Made by a program: the position numbers and the translations under genes
Assembly (NCBI RefSeq): GCF_037975245.1
Contig: NC_092568.1
Coordinates: 39,820,631 to 39,884,630, forward strand
Source of the DNA: Apostichopus japonicus
Taxonomy: Eukaryota; Echinodermata; Holothuroidea; Aspidochirotida; Stichopodidae
Direction of reading: 5' to 3'
DNA length: 64,000 nucleotides
Shown: piece by piece, positions 49,473 to 62,552 of the stretch
Layout of the letters: every line of letters starts with the position of its first letter
How positions within the stretch are numbered: position 1 is the first letter of the stretch
The notes under the pieces: model-generated
The model's input: the letters and a program-made list of their open reading frames with translations, nothing else
The model's database searches: none
Told to the model about the DNA's origin: nothing

Positions 49473-50417
49473 CTGCAAAAAATAAATATCAATTAGAACT
49501 ATTAAGAGAATGTTCATTTAAAGTTAATGCCACTGCTATGACTACCACTACTTAACAGTTGCAGCGTGAATATACTCCAACTCGCGTGTACTAATGGGTC
49601 ATTATTTTTTATTCAATATTATTTTTACCGGTATTCAAGGTTTGCTTCGGATGTATTTCGATATATTCGTTGATGGCAGATTTCATTTTTGTCGGTGTGG
49701 ATATGAAAGAAAAAACGGTTTATCTGATATATCGATTTACTGAGGCACCCTAGATCAGCAACACAAAAATGACATTGAAAATGTTGCAATGGTCAACCAA
49801 AATGTTTTTACCACATATGAAGTCAAAAATGGGCTATAGTTCTTGAGTTTCATGTTACATGCTGAGCATCAAATGCACACATACATGCTGAATTGATGCT
49901 GTAACAGAGTTTTCCCAGTTAAATCTCAGATTGACCCATGACTTTGTCTTCCACAGGTGATAGTGCACTATGAGGTGTCATTGACACACTTGCCAATATA
50001 TAACTTCCTAGGTTTCTTTAATCAAAGATTCTCAAATTTTGACCACTGTTGATTCAAGTGACCACACCTACATACCACATGAGATCTGTCCAAGATTCCC
50101 TTCTTGAGATATCATGTTTACAAAGTATTCACAGTTTCACCTCTGTTGACCCCAAATGATCTTTGCCAAAAACAGTAGGCTTCTTGTACTCTATCGGGTA
50201 CACCCACATGCCAACTATGAAATCTATCTAAGCTTCCTTTCATGAGAAATTGTGTTTACAAGGTAGGCATCAGTAAAATACATGCACACGCACAAATACT
50301 CACCATCACAAATTTCAAAGGTTACAACTATCATCCAAACCAAAAAGGGGAAAAAGAGCAGTGTATATGTACTGGAGGAAATGCATATTAGAGCAAAATC
50401 CTCCAAATGCTTCTCAC

Positions 50418-50484
50418 CTTGAATAATGATGCATGGGAATGCTGACTTCAGATCCTTAGTAATATTCTGCACAGTACTGGTTTC
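50418..50484 (-). CDS. Short internal exon of the SAMD3-like C-terminal region
   Basis: The 67-nt exon between GTTCAG and GTGAGA reads ETSTVQNITKDLKSAFPCII-IQ. The PCII element is conserved in the family. It enters in phase 0 after the AAG|GTAAGA donor at 50934 and leaves one base for the Gly codon completed by the next exon. Confidence 0.6.
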
Positions 50485-50933
50485 CTGAACATAATGTAAA
50501 TGTAGGAACATTAAAATTGTTTGGAATACTTATCTTATTATGTGGGACAAAACATTCAAGATGCCATCTGGGAAAACAGTAGTATCTTCCAAAGCATAAC
50601 ATAAAATAAATGAAACTGAGGGACAATATGCATCCCTGAAATCAAAATGATGACAATGGGGAAGATCTTAATCAACTGATGGCATATGATGTACTGAACT
50701 TTGGACTTCAGAGTCCCAATACACAACAATTACAGCTGACCTACAAAGAGTGAACATCGCAGAGGAAAATCGTTATAAAGTCAATCAACTTGACCAATAC
50801 ATCTACAAAACTGTAAGTGTAAGAACGACAAACCAGAGAAAAACACAGACAAATAGTGCTATTCTGATAGTGCTAGTTCACAAATAGTGCTAGTTCACAA
50901 GCTTAATGATTTATAAAGGTAGCTTCTTCTTAC

Positions 50934-51900
50934 CTTTGCAAGGTAGAAAAGATCATCCCATTTATCTCCAAGGTGATTGCAGAGGAGGAGAATAAGTCCT
51001 GGAACATCAGGGGAATGATCACCACTTTCCTTCTTAGCACTCTCCACATCAGCTATTATATTTTGCACCTCCTTCTTCTTCTTTGCTGACACTTGCAGAA
51101 ACTTCTGAATTCAACTGATTTCAGTTTGATGCCCACTAAATCTTCAAAATGTCCCATCATCCCAACCTCCTCAAACAAGAAAGGATATTCATCAAGGAGA
51201 GCACATACAGGAACTTGCTGACTGTTTATCTTGGCACGGATGGTTGGAAATACATTTTTCATGAGGAAAACAAACTCATTGTCATCCCATATGTTAAGTT
51301 CATGCATCACCTTTAAGTCATCTGTCTTTTTTCTCTGCGTGTCTCAATCCTCCCCTTCAGGTAGGTCCTCTGGTTGCCAGTTTTTGCAGCCATATGAGGT
51401 GCTGAGTTTACGCTTCTTTGTTAGTGCTTCATTCTGTTCACCCTCTACAAACAGGGGGTAACCAACATTTAGGTGAAATTTGCCTCTATTGAGATTGCTC
51501 ATACGGTTTTCCAACTGTGTAAGAAGGGATGCATATCCACTACCAACAACAAGTCCTTCAATGTCATCTTTAAAGGGTTCTGGAAACTCACGAACCATCT
51601 TCTGTGCAATAATAGAAAGGTGCTTTCGTCCTGGACTTGACTCAACTTTCATTATATATGTCATTGCATAATATTCTGATCATTTCACGCCGATCTTTGG
51701 GAGTGGGTCTCTGTTTCTTCTGGAGTGATTTTGTGAGGCTTTTAGGCATTTTATCCCAATCAATTTTAAATGACTCTGCCCAATCTGCAATTACCACTGG
51801 TGGACTTGATCCTGCTGAACTGGGCACCTAGCTGCATCCTGGTGAACTGGCCACAGAGTCGGGTTCAGATGATTGTGAAGATGCTGATCCAAGCAACTTT
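50934..51900 (-). pseudogene. Central exon of the SAMD3-like region with two stops and two frame breaks
   Basis: In order it reads WAESFKIDWDKMPKSLTKSL, RPTPKDRREMIRIL, SPGRKHLSIIAQKMVREFPE, GLVVGSGYASLLTQLENRMS and NLNRGKFHLNVG. After these come ELNIWDDNEFVFLMKNVFP, ALLDEYPFLFEE and DVPGLILLLCNHLGDKW, ending at a good donor (AAG|GTAAGA, 50934). This is the block that follows the SAM domain in SAMD3-like proteins; its function is unknown. Breaks are a TAG at 51828-51830 (possibly an exon boundary instead), a frame shift near 51650, a TGA at 51344-51346 and a frame shift near 51085. It is a pseudogene unless the assembly has errors. Confidence 0.65.
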
Positions 51901-54550
51901 TCTTTAAGAATGAAAATATGTCACATCAATGAAAGTAGATGATATGAAATGAATAAACAACCTTGATAAATTATTTCCTGATAACAGACATATATTGCAT
52001 TAAGGTACTATTTTTTTGGACACTCACAGAACACAATAAACACAATAAAATAACATAATATACACAATAAACAGGGGCAGCACTCAAGCTCTCAATCTAT
52101 CGAATCAAGCATATCTTCAATTGGCAACAGGGGCATTCTCTGACAGGTCTGTTTCGGTTAAGTCGCTGCTTGTTTGTTGACGTAGGCAATGGCTTTGTAC
52201 ACATGTACACACCGTACCGTATGCCATATGGACCTTGTGCATAAGCATCGGACAAGGCGTGCTTCATAGTTTGTTAAGTTGTTGAGGTGTATTCTTATAC
52301 TGTATGGAAAGCAAGCCATTGCCACAGTTCCCTGCATCTTTCAATCAGTATAGCCAAAGTGTGAAATTATTGGGGCAATTTTTGTTGATTATTGGTATAC
52401 AAGTGTTTTTGGGGCAAAGTAACACTCCTACATATCAAATTGTTGAGTCCATGGCGATATTTGGTCACTGCAGACGTTTGCGTAGTGCCCGCTTATTTGG
52501 ACCCCAAACTGGGGGCCAAGTATGATCTCAGAGTAGAGGTACTGTACCCCATACTAACCCATAGTGGTTGTTTTTCAAGGTGACCTTTAGCCTTGTCATA
52601 CTCTCATATGAACTTCAACATACTCTACAAACAACATAGAACGTACGTTCTATGTTTAATTTGAATTGAAAAGAAGGGTTTCCTCTTTTCTTGTTGATAA
52701 ATATTTTAGTTTGGGTATGTGGTGTATCATTTCATTAGTTTGACCTGGTGTTTTCTATTTGCTCACTACTTGAAAAAAATCTAATGTATAATACTAATAA
52801 TTAACCCAGAAAATTTTCTTTAGAGAATTACAAAAATGCTAATGATGTACTATGAGACCAGTTTCCTTATTCAATTTGTGGTACCAGCAACTGTCTTAGA
52901 CAATAAGAGAAACTTCTGTGTATCACATGTACATGGGTGTTTATTTTAATATGGGTGCCAACTTGTGACATAGGCTTCAAATTTTCAAATATGTGATATC
53001 ACAATGATAATGGCATGCATGTGTACTACAACAAATGCAAAGCCAACTAAAAAAAACATTTTGCTTATAGCTAGCTTGCAATGCAAATAGTATAGGTAAA
53101 GTCATAAGACAATATCCAAAATATCACGTGTAACAGGGACACCAAACATTATACATTCATCTAGGTCATTCACAGTAAAATCAGCATACACTGTTATATT
53201 ATTTATTTTAACTTAGGTATTAAACATGGTCATAATCCAAGACATCAGTTACTGTCATGCACAACTATAATATTTTAGTAATTCTTGATTTATTTTTCAC
53301 ACGTTACAAATTTTGGATATTTGGCAACTGTGAAAGTGATTTTTTTTTTCTGTGATGTTGTCAATCCTTCATACTCACTTAAAATGTGTTTCCATATTAT
53401 AAAATAATGATCTAATTCCCTCTGATATTGACATACAGCTAATTCAGAATACATCACCAAATATACCAGTGGCCAAATGAACAATGCCGAACGTGTAACG
53501 GGACACCAATATTTTGGTGTCCCTGTTACATCGACATAGGCTTACAGGTATCTCAGTTATATATGTAGTTTGTTGATTTTTTATATTGATAATGATGCTG
53601 CATATTATATTATCTTTCCTTTACTTCTAAAGGTACTGTATTGTCTGTGCATTTTCTGCAAGAAAGCAATGCTATCAAGCTGATTTACAATTAATTCTAC
53701 TGTAATCCCATAATTTATGTTTCACAAAATGAATGATAAAAGAGAAGGACAAGGAATGAAACAAAGAGGCTGATCAGAGAACTGTGCTGTCATGTTAAAC
53801 TTTATATATAGTACAGATTAACACAACAAAATAACAATGTATGTTCAACTCCAATCATATGTACAAACAAATGTGAATCGCTAATATTCAACCGCATAAA
53901 TGGATGGTAAACAAAATTAGTGTACAATAAATGCGGTATAAAAAACTCCATATAATAATTTCCTCAATTGTTCCCATTCAATACCAGTACTGGATAGAGT
54001 CATTTAAATTTTCAAGATCCAAATTGAGTCATTTCATTACATTTAATGTCATTCATGTTCATCTGTTTCATTTAATAACATATATGAATTTTGCAAATAA
54101 TTATTCACTAATCACTTTATTAATTAATTTCTTGTTGTTTTTTTCATTTGCATTGTTCAGCCAATTTCAAATTTGTTTGCATGCAATTGAGACAACAATG
54201 CTATGGTTAGCCTAGCTGATGAATGTAAATAATACATTTCTGCTTGGCATCATCAAGCAGGAGATCCTAAATTATAGCTGTCTCCATAACATACTAACCT
54301 TTATGGATCGAAACAGTTATGGCATCGTTAAGGTTGTTAGATCATTATAAACCACAAATAAACCAGTAACAAAATGTTCATAATGCATGAAGAAAAGCAT
54401 TCAAATTGTAACATGGACATAAGGAAGGAAGGAACAATGTGTTAATAGATCCTAGAATGGTGAAACATGAAGAAAAGTATTAATAATGTTGATCACGATG
54501 CTATAGCTGTCCTAGGCATTGGATAAAATCCTGCAAGAAACTGCATAAAC
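51901..54550. other. No gene recognised
   Basis: AT-rich sequence. A hairpin lies at 53495-53529 (listed). Small frames at 52304-52525 and 53931-54215 have no support. Confidence 0.45.
53495..53529. repeat. Hairpin of the GTAACGGGACACCAA motif
   Basis: GTAACGGGACACCAA and its complement TTGGTGTCCCTGTTAC flank a 4-base centre, with one bulged base. A single copy of the motif (GTAACAGGGACACC) occurs at about 53131. Confidence 0.7.
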
Positions 54551-54858
54551 TTATTGTGTTAGAACCATTCTCATTTTGTTAGTGACATCCTTTGCTTGTA
54601 TTGAGTTTAAAGCAAAGTGACGGCGACTTATCGGTACAGGAGGATCATCAAGACCTGTTAATATTGAATCTGAAGACACAAGGTCTGTTTCCTCCTTCTC
54701 CGGCCAAATAAATTTATTGTAGGAGCCAGTGGGTTTCATGAAAGTGATAGAACAGGATCCGTTATCAACATCCGTGATAATACCTGGCCACCACTCTTCA
54801 TCATATATTACAGCCACCCACTGCCCACGAGTCCACGTATTTTCCAGAGGAACAGCTG
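54551..54858 (-). CDS. Tudor-like exon of a transposase-related gene
   Basis: After acceptor AACATTCAG the frame reads VPLENTWTRGQWVAVIYDEE, WWPGIITDVDNGSCSITFMK, PTGSYNKFIWPEKEETDLV, then DDPPVPISRRHFALNSIQAK and a stop near 54551. The G-x-W-V-A-V-x-Y-D-x-x-W-W-P-G-x-I-x pattern and following strands resemble a small Tudor/PWWP-like beta-barrel found near the C-terminus of some transposon-derived proteins. It may be the last exon of the minus-strand gene at 57.9-60.9 kb, or an unrelated fragment. The frame is intact. Confidence 0.45.
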
Positions 54859-54859
54859 A

Positions 54860-57800
54860 ATGTTATGTCAAGGATATTTAAGATATGGTAATATGGTTTA
54901 AAAAAAATGTGTAGTGAATGCAGTCATCTGGGGTGGATGTAGTTAATTCACTGGGATTGTGGGAAGGAAAACTGCAACTTCACTGCACTACTGTAGTACG
55001 TATTACTTACTGATAGGTCTGAAACTGAAATGAATACTTTAACAATAAAATATATTAAGGATACACTGCGGATGGCGTGGTTCGGCAGCTTCGGGCAATG
55101 GAGACATGTTTCCCTCAGGATGTGCCGTTGAAGTATCATCATCTACTGTAGTTATTAATTAAAGATTATGGATTGTTCGTGAACTTTAATACTTAATATA
55201 AAATCAAAATACAATTTAATGATCAAGTTATATGAACATCGGCATGAACCCTGGCCGTCTCCATGGACTCTAAATATTGTACACACTAATTTTTTGGAAT
55301 GGTGGGCTATCTTCCCCCCCCCCCCCCCACACACACACACACTTCAAATCGGATATGATGCCAAGAATGAAAACAAATGTATAAAGGATACACTCCGGAT
55401 GGCATGGTTGAGCAACATTAGGCAAGTTTCCCTCTGGACTGGTGGATGAAGTAGCTGGAATACCATGCCCACTGCTGACAATTCCAAATCATGTACTGTA
55501 TGCTGGAAGTAAACAGCAAAGGGAATTAGAACAGATAGGCACACTATCCAACATTTTCTAGGGTGGGGGGTGGGAAACAGTTAGCCCCCCCTATGACTAC
55601 TGCCCGGCCTGGTGCACTAAACACAATTCCTTGAGCAAATCAAGCACAATCAAAATTCCTTTCTTACTTCTAAACTTTATTTTTAAAACACTAAAATATA
55701 ATATAATGGAAATAATCTTTTATACAGGTAGTAGCCTGCTGTAATTTTTTGTATAATCTGTCCAAATAAATTTTTGAGTTGATTACTTATCGAACATGGA
55801 GCGAATAAAACATTGAAATCAACTTCTTTTTGTTTGGTAATTTTTGTAGTCAACCTTTTACCACACCAACCCCGAGGCGATAGGCGCCATACTGAATATG
55901 GAAAAAGAACCCAACGATAATGCGACAATGTAGTGTCGGACTAGGATAACATGTATACGATCGATGCAACAAAAATTTGGACAGAGCCTTCGGCCACAAT
56001 GTACCATTTTTTTTATAACCGGGCACATTTTGTGGAAATGAAGGCCCAGGCCCCAGGGTCAGACTAAGAGTAATATATATAAGAACAGGCTGGTAACCTA
56101 TAAGCCTAGCCTACTGTGATAGTTGATAGTGTTGATGCAAAACAAAATTGGACAATATATAGGCCTAGCCTATGGCAACTATTTTAAATATCTTATCTAA
56201 CTTATCTAACATACATGTAGCTAGGGCTAGGCTGGTTTGTTTATACTGCACAGCAGCGGGACTGACTAATTCCCCCCCCCCAAAAAAAAAAAAAAATTAA
56301 AGAATCTTAGTCTAACTAGCCTAGGCTATACCTACAACGTTGTGGGCATAGGCTAGGCTAGGCTAGGATCAAGTATGAATTCAGAGGATATCTCTTTTTT
56401 TATCGCATGTAATGGGGGACAATTCCCCCTCCAATAAAAGTTAGCATCAACCCTACATACCGTACAATGTGATAAAATGGTATGGCCATAGGCCTACGCT
56501 AATAATAATTAACGTGAAGCTAACGTAACTAACGCGGGCCTAACTAATGTAAATGCATGCCGAGACACCACATACTTTTGGGTCTCATGGTTACGTATTG
56601 AATGAAATTTTAATAAATCCATTTAGATTACTCGCAAATAAGTATCAAGTGCAACGTATTACAAAATAAACAAATAAATACGGTATAATAACGATATATC
56701 AAGCACTAAAGTACTCACGTAGGTAAAATATTTGTCTGTAAATGTAATTCAAGCCAACGTAATTCTGGACACAACATTGCGTGGTTTCCAAATCAGATCT
56801 TGCCAACTTGTGATTCGTTTTGCCAGGTGTATTACGATGCGAACGACGTACTTTTATCCGATGTATGATAATATAGACAACAATTAATTGTTCGCTCTAA
56901 CAATCATAAAATATATATATTATTCATATATATTATGTTATTGTTTCATGTCTAGAAACGTAACATTTATAAAAGCGTAACGAGATGGACACAAATCACA
57001 ATATAGATTACCTTTCTTAAGTTTCCTAAACAGAGGCTCAATTTGTTTTCGCCACGTTCCCGCCTTGTATGGCCTTACTGTCGTATGTTTTTTCAATACT
57101 CTAATATGTTCATAGCGACTACCGTGTGAGTCTTACTAGTGAAAACGTAACTATCTGACTGGACACAACATGTTTCTTACAAAAATTAATCTGGCCATAA
57201 ATTATGAACTGAACACTGCATGATATTGATCGTTATTCTGAATTAGTTTTGTGTACCTGCAAATATATGTAGGGCATAGTAAGTTGATCAACCATATTTA
57301 ATATTTGGATTATTATAACACAAAATCGCGTCTGCATACGTAACTTCGTTGGACACTAAATGTTACGTTTTCAGTTTAAAGTGGCAGTGTGCCAAAAATA
57401 AAGAGAACAAATCACACACCTGGAAGTTTAGTGTAGTATGGTTTATATGAGTTTTATTTATCATTTGAATAAAAATAATGGTTAATATGATGTTAAAGAA
57501 TAGGTGCTACAAGCTTTATAATTTTTGTAGAATATTTGTCACACTTATTTGCTATAAATTGTGGAGACACCACAACATGTTTGTGGCTACCAGCCCGTCT
57601 AAAACATGTGAACTATTAATAATGTTAATATTTATGTTCACTTGAACCATATGAATAACTTATCATGGATCAACTTATCTGGATTAGTACTAGCAGCTAA
57701 TTAATTAGGGAAATGTTAGGTAATCTCCAGATATTAGTACTGGCCCCTATAAAAAAAGAAACACCCACTTACTATTTAGAAATTTTTCCATCTCCTCTTG

Positions 57801-57860
57801 TAACTTACTTCTTAACCTCCCCTTTCACCTCTCCATTCCTCAAAAAAAGGAGGATAATCA
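54860..57860. other. No gene recognised; low-complexity segments
   Basis: Contains a C run followed by CA repeats (55315-55341), a C/A run (56272-56296) and TAGGCTAGGC-like strings (56100-56360). A related motif (GTAACNNNNNNGGACAC) recurs near 57145-57175 and 57340-57370. No coding frame is supported. Confidence 0.45.
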
Positions 57861-57892
57861 TATTTAGAAAGTGCAATTATATTTCTGCTTAC

Positions 57893-58127
57893 CTGCCTTG
57901 TTTGCCCATGCTATTAACAGCTTTCTCCTCTGTATTGGCTTCAGTACACTGGAAAGGTCCTCATCAGTGATCAGCTTGAGATCGCACACACTTTCCACAC
58001 CAGCAGCCAGGAGCTGTTCAACTACTTTGTCCACCATTTCAAGTGGCAGTGAAGGAAGATGCTGCATTATGGATAAAGCAAAATCTTCAAGACAAATTGT
58101 ATCATCTGATTGTTCTGACACGCTCAT
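57893..58127 (-). CDS. SAM-like domain exon
   Basis: The frame from ATG at 58127 reads MSVSEQSDDTICLEDFALSI, then LPLEMVDKVVEQLLAAGVES, VCDLKLITDEDLSSVLKPIQ and RRKLLIAWANKAG, ending at donor AG|GTAAGC (57891). The helical pattern with a LxxLxxLTDEDLxxVLkpIqRRKLL core is that of a sterile alpha motif, a protein-protein or RNA-binding module. In SAMD3-like proteins such a domain precedes the block found at 50934-51900, so these exons may belong to one gene running right to left. The Met start is unproven. Confidence 0.6.
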
Positions 58128-58170
58128 TTTAACAAGAGAACCTCAGACCTGAGTAATGGAAGTGAAGGTT

Positions 58171-59908
58171 TTAGTTCCTTCTCAATTCAGAATAATTCAT
58201 ATGCCACATTTGCTTACTATAAGTTTCTTTGTAAGGCCCATTATATACTCCTAGTTGTTCCATAATTGAGCTTGCACTCAAACATAGTTCTTTTTGGCTT
58301 TCAACAACTACAAACAAAATGCAACCCAATTTAAGACTTGAAAAGCATGTATTAGAACACTGACATATTACAAAGAAACCCTTCTGGTAAGAAGTGCCAA
58401 ACATCTTAACTCTGTCACTGATAACAGAATCATCAAACTTTGCATTTGCTGCCTGCAAAGCATGCTTTATTTCAGGCATGAAGCATTCTATATTGAGGGA
58501 AGTGGCATTTTCAATAACCAATCTATCAGGATATATTTTCCCTGAGCTGTTATAAGCTTGAAAGTACTGGTGTTGATTTGCTAAAGACTGTAACATTGAT
58601 GAAATTTTGTGCAGATCTGGCACAACGTTTGAAATAGGAGTGCTTACTTTCGAAGCATAGAGTCCACACTCTCATTAATGGTCCAAACTTAATAATTAAA
58701 TCTGGATAGTGGCTCAGGAAATGATGTTTTGGTCTGAAGGGAGTATCAGCAAAGAGTTGTTTTCTCTCAGTCAAGTATTCCTCCATTATCACCCTTAAAT
58801 ATGCAAGTTGCTCATGTGAAATCTTTGGAGAACACACATACTCAACAACTTCTCGTAAAAGAAGAAAGAGTCTCCATACAAGGTCATTATGATCTTTAAC
58901 ATATGCACTCAAAATAATTGGAAGAAGTCTCAAAAGGTTCCAGTTTTCAACGGCTTGACCACCTAAGCGGTTACCTGATAAATTTACAAATGCAGGTTTA
59001 CTGTTTGCATCGCGTCCTTGAAATTTAAACTGTACCATCGCGTCCTTGAAATTTAAACTGTACCAACATTATATTCAAATCTGCATATGTGAACCAATGT
59101 TTTTGTTTAATCCAGTATTGAATAAACATGGCTACATTGTAATCAACAACTCCTTCAAACAAGTCGTGCCCCAGGCATGGTGGCAAACCAGGTGCACACA
59201 CATGAAAATACCTCAAAGAATTAAAACATGAATTAAATTTAATTCCTTGATGATGATTTTCTTCATGATCTTCAAGGTGTGCAATGCAAGAATCATACTC
59301 CTCCTTGGTTCTAGGCTTCCCAACAGCATATGGTGCGTTACATTTAAAGTCATGTGAAGTTATTAAACAGTAGCGGCACATGTTAGTTCCTGAAAAACTC
59401 TCAATGAAACCCCAATACAATGGGAACCTAAATTATCCCCTAATATACAAGACAGCGCACCTTTCCAGACCACCCCGTCACTTGTTTCTATTCCAACTTC
59501 CTCTAATGTTTTCAAATCATTTATCACTCTCTCAAAAACCTTCTGCTGCCCAAAGACCTTAAAATCAACTTCTTTACAAAAAAACACAAGCTGCATTGCA
59601 TCAACAACAGATCTGTGCTCAGGTTGGGTGTTTCCAAGTGTAAAGTACATTGCTAGTATTTTGTGTTTTATTCTTGCCGACCCAAGTGGGTTTACAATTT
59701 CAAATGAGTTTTCATAGAGAATGATGGACAAAGATCTTTCACAACTTTGAAACAAACTATTTTTTTTAAAAACTGTATCATCCACTATGTCAGTTAGAAC
59801 AGATGAGTCTTCACTGTGATGCCTACTTTGACATTGTCCCAACACAAAATCATCCGAAAGGAGCAATTGAATGCTCTCCTTGATTGGAATGTAATGATAG
59901 TATTGCAT
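58171..59908 (-). pseudogene. Transposase-like region (CMC/EnSpm-type), multiply frameshifted
   Basis: Consecutive minus frames carry MQYYHYIPIKESIQLLLSDD, TNMCRYCLITSHDFKCN (zinc-binding CX2C), PPCLGHDLFEGVVDYNVA, FRPKHHFLSHYPDLIIKFGP, LMRVWTLCFESKHSYFK and SLANQHQYFQAY. The G-H-D-L-x-E-G and F-E-S-K-H blocks are characteristic of a transposase-like family. Breaks are seen near 59405 (GGGG run), near 59037 (28-bp tandem duplication), near 58640 and near 58150. The number of breaks suggests a dead or misassembled copy. Confidence 0.6.
59008..59063. repeat. 28-bp tandem duplication inside the transposase-like region
   Basis: The segment starting CATCGCGTCCTTG occurs twice, at 59008 and 59036. 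The 28-bp length shifts the reading frame by one base. Confidence 0.9.
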
Positions 59909-59969
59909 TTTTTGTGCTGAATCTCTCCCTAGTGATATTGCAATTGGAGCAACAAACTTGAATGCTGAT

Positions 59970-60857
59970 TTATAGTAAATTACTCTTTTCTACAGTGCTG
60001 CGTTCTGAGTTTTCCTTTACAACTATAGCAATCCATGCATCTATCTCATTCATATAATCTGCTACACATTTGATACGTTCTTCTGCTAAACCCTCATCTC
60101 TCAATTTTTGAGTAATTTTCAAAACCTGATCTTGTTGACATAAACTGTGAATAGTTTGAAGCTCCTCAACAATCATTTGAATTGTTTGTGATGGAACAAG
60201 TTGTTTTGCCTGAAGTTTCAGAAGAAACAAGGCAAAATTTTGTTGAAATTGAAGCCTAGACTGACCTGTTTCTTGCACCCTACCTTGGCAATTGTTACTG
60301 TTTTCGAAATCACAGCTTATGTCATTTTCAATGACAAATCTATCAGTCTCTGTAGACACATCAAAGCAGTTAGTGTCTAGAGGTATATCTTGATCCAAAG
60401 AGCAATGATCACGAGTAGAAAGTTTGTATTTATCCAAAATGTTTACAGCTCCCCAGTTTCTGTGACGTGACAAATGTGCTGTAAATGAACTGGTTTTTGA
60501 AAAATCTCTTTTGCACTTCTTATATGGACAAGATACAACTTGTCCTTTTCTAATATGTGCTTTTAAGTGTGCCAAATATGAGGACAGATCTGTGAGTTCT
60601 TTTTGACAGATTTCATACATACAAATCAATGACAGGTTAACTGACTGAAGTTTTGCTGCAACTGCTGTTTGCTTTTGAATATGGCGGTGATACCTAGTCA
60701 CATGAATCTTCATTGCAGCAAAAGTTGATAGGGTATAGCCACAATTAACAAAACAACATGGAAATCTCACTCGAGGTATATTCCTATGGGAACTCACATG
60801 ATCAACATAGCCACGGATAGTAGCTGTTAGTGTATTGCATATTTTACAGGTGTACAT
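59970..60857 (-). CDS. C2H2 zinc-finger N-terminal part of the transposase-like gene
   Basis: The 295-codon frame begins MYTCKICNTLTATIRGYVDH, with about four C2H2-type fingers in the first 130 residues. These include a finger with CKIC ... H ... H, one with FPCCFVNCG ... HVTRYH, and VSCPYKKCKRDFSKTSSFTA followed by HLSRH. An acidic/polar linker and a helical segment (LFLLKLQAKQLVPSQTIQMI) follow. It stops at 59970, and the transposase-like frame continues after a one-base shift near 59968, so the two were one protein. Such fusions are typical of transposon-derived genes. Confidence 0.6.
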   Translation of the reverse strand: MYTCKICNTLTATIRGYVDHVSSHRNIPRVRFPCCFVNCGYTLSTFAAMKIHVTRYHRHIQKQTAVAAKLQSVNLSLICMYEICQKELTDLSSYLAHLKAHIRKGQVVSCPYKKCKRDFSKTSSFTAHLSRHRNWGAVNILDKYKLSTRDHCSLDQDIPLDTNCFDVSTETDRFVIENDISCDFENSNNCQGRVQETGQSRLQFQQNFALFLLKLQAKQLVPSQTIQMIVEELQTIHSLCQQDQVLKITQKLRDEGLAEERIKCVADYMNEIDAWIAIVVKENSERSTVEKSNLL

Positions 60858-60859
60858 TT

Positions 60860-62550
60860 CTGCCCTGCTTCACTATTGATAATTTGAAAGAGACATGAAT
60901 TATGCCTTTTCAAATTCAGCCATGTTCTAAAAGTCTAATTAACCTTGGCTAATCTAAAGACTGCATATTACATGCCAGATGAGAGCCAATATCATCCATG
61001 TATGTAGGCTACCAGCACCAATTAACTTACAAGTTACAATGTACCCACCCTTAAATCATATTAACCTAAACAACATGAAGCAAGGCTAAGCTTCACACGC
61101 ACATATCAAAATGCACGGTAGGGTGACGATAGGTAGTCTAATACAACGCCAGTGTTACTATAGTGATAGTCTAACTCTTAATTATCGTTCATCTGGTCTA
61201 CGTTATATAGGCAAACTAACGGTAGTACTAGGCTAGGCCCTACGGTAAGAACTAAAATATAAACTAACTTTTTGTTATGACAGGCTTTCAAAGTTGTTTT
61301 GTTGATTATGATAATGCAAATGTGGCATATGGTTAAAATAAATTTACCACTCACGTCTGACGAAGTACTCAATGAAGTCCTGTTCTGGTGTGGAAATGTG
61401 CGTAGCCTACTGGACAGCAACGGCAGTTGTTTCCCTCTCGTGTCGACGTACTTTGAAGCGCTGTAGTATTGTATTGTACAATCTATACACTTCATACGTA
61501 CGTTAATGCGAGATGCGATCAATCATAATGTACAGAACAGCGCAGCATGTACTGGACGTTCTGACATCGCGCGCCAACTTGGGTCATGTGACTGCATGCT
61601 GGACTGTAGCCAAGTTTTCCGGGAAAGCCAACGGCAGCCGCCCAGAATGTATCAAAAGAATTCCCGCCTGTGCGCGAGACGTCATAGCTGTTACAGACAC
61701 GTTGACGCCAATCATCGAGCTAGACCGGCTGGGTCGAATGGGAGGAGGGGTTGAAGGGGGGGGGGCGGTTCAGATGAATGAAATGACATTTACTGTACTA
61801 GACATATTTAACAACATTTTGATACGTTCGGTGACCCATTTAGCTATAAATAGCTGCATGTGTGTGACCCAGTGATCGTACATTGAGCACACGGAATTGT
61901 CATCGGTTCATGTTTTACTGACAATACAAGTTAACATAAAACAACAATAAATTAGACTACATCTTGAAGGCTGGGCATTGTATTCTTGGCAGCTCACAGC
62001 AGTTATTGTTTTGATAGGATTTCGGAAGTTGTATACTCCTTAAACAAACGGTAAACCAATTGGAACAGTACCATCTATTGTAAAATTATGTTTTCATTAG
62101 TTAACACGTTAGGCATTTACAAATAATTCGTTTCTAAAACTCTAAATGGTTAGATTTCACATATTTGACCTACAGACCCTTCAAAGTTACCTTTCACATT
62201 GGTTTCGTTCGCTGGATAATTAAGGGTCACTGATGAGCCTCACGGGGTTTGGGGTTGTTGCTCAAATGTAACACTAAGGCAGAAAACGACTGTAGGGACA
62301 AAGTTAACTGGTAATTGTGGGTTGGATCATGGAGCTATCGGTAATAGCTTCATGGTTGGATTTCATTCTTTTCTTTGCCAAACGGTAATGTTACTGCACA
62401 ATGGATTTTGTTGTATACCATTGTATATTGGTAACGTGTTCCACCTTCAAGTATATTTTCGTATAACACTCTTCAAATTCCAATTTACATGCATTAGATT
62501 GCAAAAAAAAAAAAAAAAAAAAAAACTTATTCTGTAAAGTACATGACACA
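60860..62550. other. No gene recognised; CpG-richer stretch
   Basis: About 61370-61760 has more CpG than its surroundings and lies 5' of the minus-strand zinc-finger frame, so it could hold a promoter or first exon. No coding frame is supported. A run of about 21 A lies at 62504-62524. Confidence 0.4.
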
Positions 62551-62552
62551 TA

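Noticed and set aside
61506-61875. Two overlapping plus frames of 82 and 120 codons
   Set aside because: They arise in a CpG-richer stretch with few stops; no motif, and both frames are equally open, so neither is supported.
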